A stretch of DNA of 11,070 nucleotides from contig NW_005178379.1 in assembly GCF_000341285.1 (NCBI RefSeq), forward strand, positions 1 through 11,070, in the 5' to 3' direction. This DNA comes from Galdieria sulphuraria. Taxonomy: Eukaryota; Rhodophyta; Bangiophyceae; Galdieriales; Galdieriaceae. The notes beneath the pieces were generated by a model. That model was not told the origin of the DNA. It ran no database searches and saw only the letters and a program-made list of their open reading frames with translations. A program made the position numbers and the translations under genes. This document shows, one piece after another, positions 6,604 to 11,070 of the stretch (positions within the stretch are counted from its first letter, which is position 1; the number at the start of each line of letters is the position of its first letter).

Positions 6604-9330
6604 TCATGCACCACCTCTGCAACTTAGACCTCTATCAAACAATTTCTCATCAAAAGTCTTCAGCATTTCTACTTTCACAATTTCACCCGGGATAGAAAGT
6701 CTGCAATGTGATAGTAATACAGAAAAACTAAAAGGCTGAAATGGATCTCCACGCAAGCTTTGAATATAGGGAGATTCCTTTGAAAGAACAGTGTGAAACT
6801 GATTGCCTCTCTCCGAAGATGATGAAGTGCTCATCCCAACTTCACGGAACAATTTTCCACTCATCGTAGAATATATACGAACAACTTTCTCCTCACAAGA
6901 ACCTGTTATCAAATAGTCCTTTCCATTCATATAATATGAACGAGTATAATTATAATTTGAACGAGTTTGAGGTATAGGAAAATGAGTATGCAGTCGTCCA
7001 TCCGATACAGTATACTGATACACTTCATTATCAATTGCAGAACTTAACAGATAACTATCGTCAGGAGAAAAACAAACCATAACAGTACCCATGCGACTAG
7101 AACGCACAAATATAGGCATTTGTTTTCCATTTATAGGAGGTTCTCGAATGTCAAATAGCTTAATACTTCGATCGAAAGATGATGTTGCAAAAAGAAAGGG
7201 TGACAGATTCGAAAATCTTGTCACATTGATATGCTCTGAATGACACTCTTTCAGAGTTTGCACTTTTACACCGGTACGAATATCATAAACTCCTATGTCC
7301 GTAGAATAACCACTGGTAAGAAAGAACTGGCTGGTGCAATTTGCGTGCAACGAAGTTTGCAACTCGAAATTTTCAAAAGATCGAACACACTGAAAATCAA
7401 CACCTTGAGAATCACGAGAAGAAATATCGAGTAATTGAATAGTACCGTGGTCACTTCCAATTAACAATTTTTCAGGATAATTCGGCAACCAACAAAGCGC
7501 TAAAATAGTTTCATTCTCTCGACTATTAATCCTTGAACATCCTAGCAAAAGCTGTTTCTCATGATTTAAAAGCAGAACTTCTCCATCTACTGTTCCAACT
7601 GCCATGAGTTCTGGAATCAAAGGATGATATTCAAACTGCCTTGCTCTGTAAGGCACATGGCAGATACGACTGCAGTGAACCGTAGTTCGTGAAGTTGTCA
7701 GGGCTGATAAGACGCATTTCTCAAAATGAGATGAATGTCCATTATAAAGTTGCTTCCTTTCATTCGGAAAACAAGACAACCTGTCTTTTTCATCCATACT
7801 AACAGGTAGATGATGATCCCCCGATACTTGTCTGCTTTTAAGACTTAACTGTCGCTTTGACAGAATATCTAAAATATTCAAGTTGTAACCGTCCTTGTAA
7901 GCAAGAATTTGAAAATGTTTGAGAAGAACCTTTTGGGCGTATCTTCGATCTTCTTCATCTATCTCCATTTCATTAATCACTTGCAAAAAGGGACAAAGAG
8001 CAATAAAGAATTCGCAGTGGGTGGCAATGTCGCAAATTGGTGTTTGTCGAAGCAATGAATCGTCTTCGGCTTCTGTATTCTGTATCAAAGTAAAATATCT
8101 TCTCCAATGAAAATAATTCGATGAAACATTATCCGAAGATCGACCAAAATTTGTGGAGGATGATTCTGTCAAGGAACATTCATTTCCTTCAAGATAATCT
8201 TCTCCTATGTCAGTTAAACGATGCTGTGACGAATGAAGTCTAGCAGATGAAGGCAAATTCTGATCACTCGGTATGCTTGCTGACGATACTGAGGGAGTTT
8301 CAAATGATTCTTCTGAAGTGAGAATTTGAAAATCAGTTCTGTCAGTAGATAAATCTGTCGCGACAGGACTACTTGCCGACTCTTCATGTGTACTGGCAAA
8401 ATTGACGGAGTCTCTATCACGCAAATAAGAGCGTCTCGTAACTCGCTGGAAACCAAGGCTATCTACAAATCTTCTAGAGCTAAAGAACTGAGGATAACCA
8501 GGAATTCTGTCGTTTTCTGGTGGCAAATACACTTCAGAAGAGCTTTGTTGTCCATAAACCAATTGGTCCCTTGTTTGGGCTACACGACCACCAAAGGAGC
8601 TTGTTTCTAAAGCATTCAACAAAGAACAACTATCTGATTCACTTTCTAAAAGCTGCTTTTTCCTGTAGGGCAAACGCTGAAGAGAAAGAATACAAGGTTG
8701 CGTTCTACGTAACCATTCCAAAAGGCACCATAAACTGGAAAACCGAGTATTCCTCAAAGACAGAGCCTCTATTCTACCAATAACTTGCACCATACAACTA
8801 CTCACTGAGAATATGGGACACATATCTAATATCAAGGCTTTCATTTCTGAGTTCTCTTGGGGCCAGCCCTTACAAGTAACTACCTGGTGTTGGGTAATTT
8901 TTACAGGACAATCATCTCCTTGACAAGGTGCTAAACCTATACTTGCGGAAACCTTATCGCGACAACCTAAATATTCGATAAAGGGATTATCTCGGAAGTC
9001 CACTGATTGGCTCAAGCCTAGGCTTCGAATGGTCACCAAAAGTTTCGTCGCACCACGAGAAGAGATGCGATTATGGCAAAAAGACCAGGTTTCTATGTAC
9101 GAAAGCCTGACAAGCTCAGTGTTAACCATTACCGCGGCGAGTATGTCACAGTCGTCATCTGTTAATGGAGGTGAAATGGAAGACAAGTCGACAACTAAAC
9201 CAGCTTTCCGCTGCAAGCTGTCACTTTTGTCAATTTGAGAGTCAACCTTACCAAGTCTGCTTTTTACAACTTTATGCTTTGCTCTGTTTTTAACTTCAGA
9301 AAAGGTGAGGGTTTCATAAATCTGCTCCAT
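6604..9330 (-). CDS. Large WD40-repeat protein, DHU1-like (probable DDB1-CUL4 associated factor), single exon
   Basis: This is a 908-residue protein starting at the ATG 9330-9328; the two TTG codons upstream are not taken as starts and the frame has no earlier ATG before a stop. Residues about 45-225 are a degenerate leucine-rich-like region (GLVVDLSSISPPL, ALSLRNTRFSSLWCLLEWL). About 230-405 is Ser-rich and probably disordered. About 405-475 (YFHWRRYFTLIQ, FLQVINEMEIDEEDRR) precedes a C-terminal beta-propeller from about 560 to 890. There, RARQFEYHPLIPELMAVGTV, SEHINVTRFSNLSPFLFATS, MVCFSPDDSYLLSSAIDNEV, NYTRSYYMNGKDYLITGSCE and YIQSLRGDPFQPFSFSVL closely recall plant DHU1-type proteins, which act with CUL4-DDB1 ligases and affect UV-B signalling in Arabidopsis. 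A DWD-box-like motif, LFATSSFDRSIKLFDIR (about 713-729), has Phe where WDxR has Trp; a second YDIR occurs at about 682. The role in this organism is inferred. Confidence 0.87.
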   Translation of the reverse strand: MEQIYETLTFSEVKNRAKHKVVKSRLGKVDSQIDKSDSLQRKAGLVVDLSSISPPLTDDDCDILAAVMVNTELVRLSYIETWSFCHNRISSRGATKLLVTIRSLGLSQSVDFRDNPFIEYLGCRDKVSASIGLAPCQGDDCPVKITQHQVVTCKGWPQENSEMKALILDMCPIFSVSSCMVQVIGRIEALSLRNTRFSSLWCLLEWLRRTQPCILSLQRLPYRKKQLLESESDSCSLLNALETSSFGGRVAQTRDQLVYGQQSSSEVYLPPENDRIPGYPQFFSSRRFVDSLGFQRVTRRSYLRDRDSVNFASTHEESASSPVATDLSTDRTDFQILTSEESFETPSVSSASIPSDQNLPSSARLHSSQHRLTDIGEDYLEGNECSLTESSSTNFGRSSDNVSSNYFHWRRYFTLIQNTEAEDDSLLRQTPICDIATHCEFFIALCPFLQVINEMEIDEEDRRYAQKVLLKHFQILAYKDGYNLNILDILSKRQLSLKSRQVSGDHHLPVSMDEKDRLSCFPNERKQLYNGHSSHFEKCVLSALTTSRTTVHCSRICHVPYRARQFEYHPLIPELMAVGTVDGEVLLLNHEKQLLLGCSRINSRENETILALCWLPNYPEKLLIGSDHGTIQLLDISSRDSQGVDFQCVRSFENFELQTSLHANCTSQFFLTSGYSTDIGVYDIRTGVKVQTLKECHSEHINVTRFSNLSPFLFATSSFDRSIKLFDIREPPINGKQMPIFVRSSRMGTVMVCFSPDDSYLLSSAIDNEVYQYTVSDGRLHTHFPIPQTRSNYNYTRSYYMNGKDYLITGSCEEKVVRIYSTMSGKLFREVGMSTSSSSERGNQFHTVLSKESPYIQSLRGDPFQPFSFSVLLSHCRLSIPGEIVKVEMLKTFDEKLFDRGLSCRGGA

Positions 9331-9540
9331 CAACAAACGATGCTTTGAACGTTTGGTTGGATTCCTCTGTTGGGAATGAGTACTTGTTAATTAATCATAG
9401 AAAATGCAACCCATTCCTTTCACAGATAAGCAAAATCACCGTTGTCAATTTATTTTGTTTCAGTTATTGCTGCATGAGTTTTTCGTTTGTTTGTGAAGTT
9501 TTGTTGACAAAAGTTTTGCTGGAAGATAATCAAGAATCTT

Positions 9541-9765
9541 ATGAATTTCGCAGTAACTTTTCGGTACATTCACAAATGGAGGGTAATTGTTGGCATTGTT
9601 GTGACCAGAGAAAGTAGTATTCTAAGTAACTATTCCCTTATCTTCTCTTACGAGAGAAGCACAAATATTGACTCGGAGATGTTTGAAACATTGACGATAG
9701 CAGCAGATATTGTTTTGTTTATGATTCTAAGTAGTTTCGTCTTGCAGGCGTTTTCATTTAGATAA
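9541..9765 (+). CDS. Hypothetical small protein, 74 codons, weakly supported
   Basis: An ATG-initiated frame runs from 9541 to the TAA at 9763-9765, about 210 bp from the divergent WD40 start. The product has a basic N-terminal stretch (FRYIHKWRVIVGIVVTRESS) and a hydrophobic C-terminal helix (ADIVLFMILSSFVLQAF) that could be a tail anchor. I recognise no family. Another frame overlaps it upstream (open to 9617, KVLLEDNQESYEFRSNF), so a spliced gene using parts of both is possible, but I found no compelling splice pair. It may be chance in AT-rich DNA. Confidence 0.22.
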   Translation: MNFAVTFRYIHKWRVIVGIVVTRESSILSNYSLIFSYERSTNIDSEMFETLTIAADIVLFMILSSFVLQAFSFR

Positions 9766-10760
9766 AACTGTACAAGAAATGAGAGGAAATATCCTTGTCT
9801 TTAAAATTTAAATGAACAATAGAGATCATGTCTTTGAAGTGTGTCCAAAGTTTTCGAGGAAGAGTTTCTCATTTTTTTTGATAATCATTCCCTAATGTTT
9901 TGTATCATTTCCTCTTGGAATAAAAATTTTTAGTTAGGAAGAACAGACATTTATTGCTAAATGTAAAAAGTGTGTTTATGGAACTTTAGGAGAACACGAA
10001 TCGTATCTTGAATGACTGCTGTAACTAACGAGTTTATAGTCATTTTTATTGTAAAGCATCTATTGCAATGTTTCAATTTATGTTACTGTAATTTAGAAGC
10101 ATTCCACAGCTGTGTTAAAAATGCATATTTATGTTTCCTGAGATAATTCCTTCAAACTATCTGAGGAATGTTACTACGTAATGATGAATATAGATTTTCA
10201 GAGATTCAATAAGAGGCTCTTTCTTTATGACTTCATTCTTGACAAATATAACTTTATTAAATAAATAAACATGCGGCATTGATAACATTTTGAAAATCAA
10301 CAAGATGGAAGAATAAATGCTCCCCGAAAACTTTCAGAATTAACTACTTAATGCAAACGATAATCACGTGCTGTTGTTGCAACAAGCAAAATGAAACCTA
10401 CATAAAACCAGAGAATAAAAGTACAGATACTTTAGAATTCTTGATGCAAAATGAAGATCTTTCATGCTTTCTTTGATTAGAGCCCATTTGTATCGTAACT
10501 TTGAACATATATCTTGAAAGATTACATTAGAACATGGCCCTATGATAGCTTGCAGTTGATCTTCAAAGAAAATTTTCAAAGACTGCTATTATAACGGGAC
10601 AACAAGAAAAACAGATAGACTACTGAAAGTGTAGGAATGGACAAGGGTTCTAGAGTCGCGTAGATTTTCAAGATATCATAAAAAATTGCTCGGTGACGAA
10701 ATAGTCCATTCAAGAATGCTCTATTTGACACCCTTGTTCATCACCAACTTGACATAAGTA
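9766..10760. other. Intergenic region of 1 kb, no gene seen
   Basis: Very AT-rich. The one longer frame, minus strand 10579-10364, begins with TTG rather than ATG and has no motif I know, so it is not called. No tRNA, repeat array or transposon end is apparent. The stretch next to 10760 should be the 3' flank of the minus-strand gene at the right edge. Confidence 0.5.
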
Positions 10761-10889
10761 TTATGTTTCCTCTTCATCAATGTCATTTTCTAGTTCATCT
10801 AAATTTCCTCTCATAATCAAATCTGTTATCACAGACAAGACATAGGATTCAAGGAGTTTTCTGGGGAGTTCGATTGATTCTTGCTCATT
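10761..10889 (-). CDS. C-terminal exon of an unrecognised protein with an acidic tail (partial)
   Basis: Minus-strand frame of 42 residues plus TAA (10763-10761): it begins NEQESIELPRKLLESYVL, continues with a hydrophobic helical stretch (SVITDLIMRG) and ends NLDELENDIDEEET. Directly upstream is CATAG, which serves as a plausible 3' splice site (AG at 10891-10890). The same TAG is an in-frame stop, and beyond it the frame is open for another 21 codons (10955-10893, including PRLCDLDHIPHSY). So this is either the last exon of a spliced gene that continues past the window, or a broken gene with a nonsense codon. The remaining bases to 11070 show no clear exon. Family unknown. Confidence 0.4.
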   Translation of the reverse strand, partial: NEQESIELPRKLLESYVLSVITDLIMRGNLDELENDIDEEET

Positions 10890-11070
10890 CTATGGCTTAT
10901 AAGAATGGGGTATGTGATCCAAATCACAAAGTCGTGGTTTGAAGAATAAATTTGCTCAAGTTTGATATAGTTTTTGACAGTGTCTTATAAAACAGCCCCC
11001 GATTTATAACAACTTTTGAAAATTATTTGTTTTAGAAAATTTCTCAGATATTAAAACAAGATATTCCTAA

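Noticed and set aside
7240-9238. Several 60-90 codon plus-strand ORFs and one minus-strand 80-codon ORF inside the WD40 gene
   Set aside because: All are shadows of the 908-residue frame with no recognisable motifs.
10364-10579. 71-codon minus-strand ORF
   Set aside because: It starts at TTG, has no ATG near its start and no family likeness; likely chance.
1-11070. CRISPR arrays, tRNA or rRNA genes, transposon ends
   Set aside because: No regular spaced repeats, no conserved RNA gene sequence, and no terminal inverted repeats or transposase motifs were seen by eye.

Overview
The window looks like nuclear DNA of a compact, AT-rich unicellular eukaryote. Two genes are split by very short GT-AG introns (46 to 100 bp), intergenic gaps are mostly small, and there are no bacterial operons or Shine-Dalgarno sites. 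Base composition, intron size and the gene set (a CMGC kinase, an SLC35F-type carrier, a plant-type WD40 protein, several decayed metabolic genes) would fit a cyanidiophyte red alga such as Galdieria. That assignment is inference from style, not a database match.

Layout. At the left edge is the 5' end of a CDK-like protein kinase on the minus strand (1-404, three exons, runs off the window). Divergent from it, 596-3762 is a run of broken genes. They are a nucleoside hydrolase pseudogene (+), a C-terminal scrap of a 2-oxoglutarate/Fe(II) oxygenase (-), the C-terminal half of an MFS sugar transporter with several frameshifts (+), a second, longer oxygenase copy that lacks its N-terminus and key catalytic residues (+), and a membrane-protein fragment (+). 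The oxygenase scrap and the transporter half meet head to head almost to the base near 1909, which looks like a rearrangement junction.

The right two thirds holds intact genes. A three-exon SLC35F-like drug/metabolite-superfamily transporter lies on the minus strand (5495-4147, 416 residues after splicing). A large single-exon WD40 protein of 908 residues, also minus (9330-6604), resembles the plant DHU1-type DDB1/CUL4-associated WD40 proteins. The stretches 5496-6603 and 9331-10760 hold no gene I can identify, apart from a weak 74-codon ORF at 9541-9765. At the right edge is the C-terminal exon of an unrecognised minus-strand gene ending in an acidic tail.

How the genes relate: the intact genes are unrelated housekeeping or regulatory functions and do not form a pathway. 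The decayed cluster (nucleoside hydrolase, sugar porter, oxygenase pair) could be the remains of a nutrient-uptake or salvage locus, but only its decay is visible. I do not see a new defence or mobile system here. The most notable points are the density of pseudogenes, the sharp junction, and the oxygenase paralogues with different catalytic losses.
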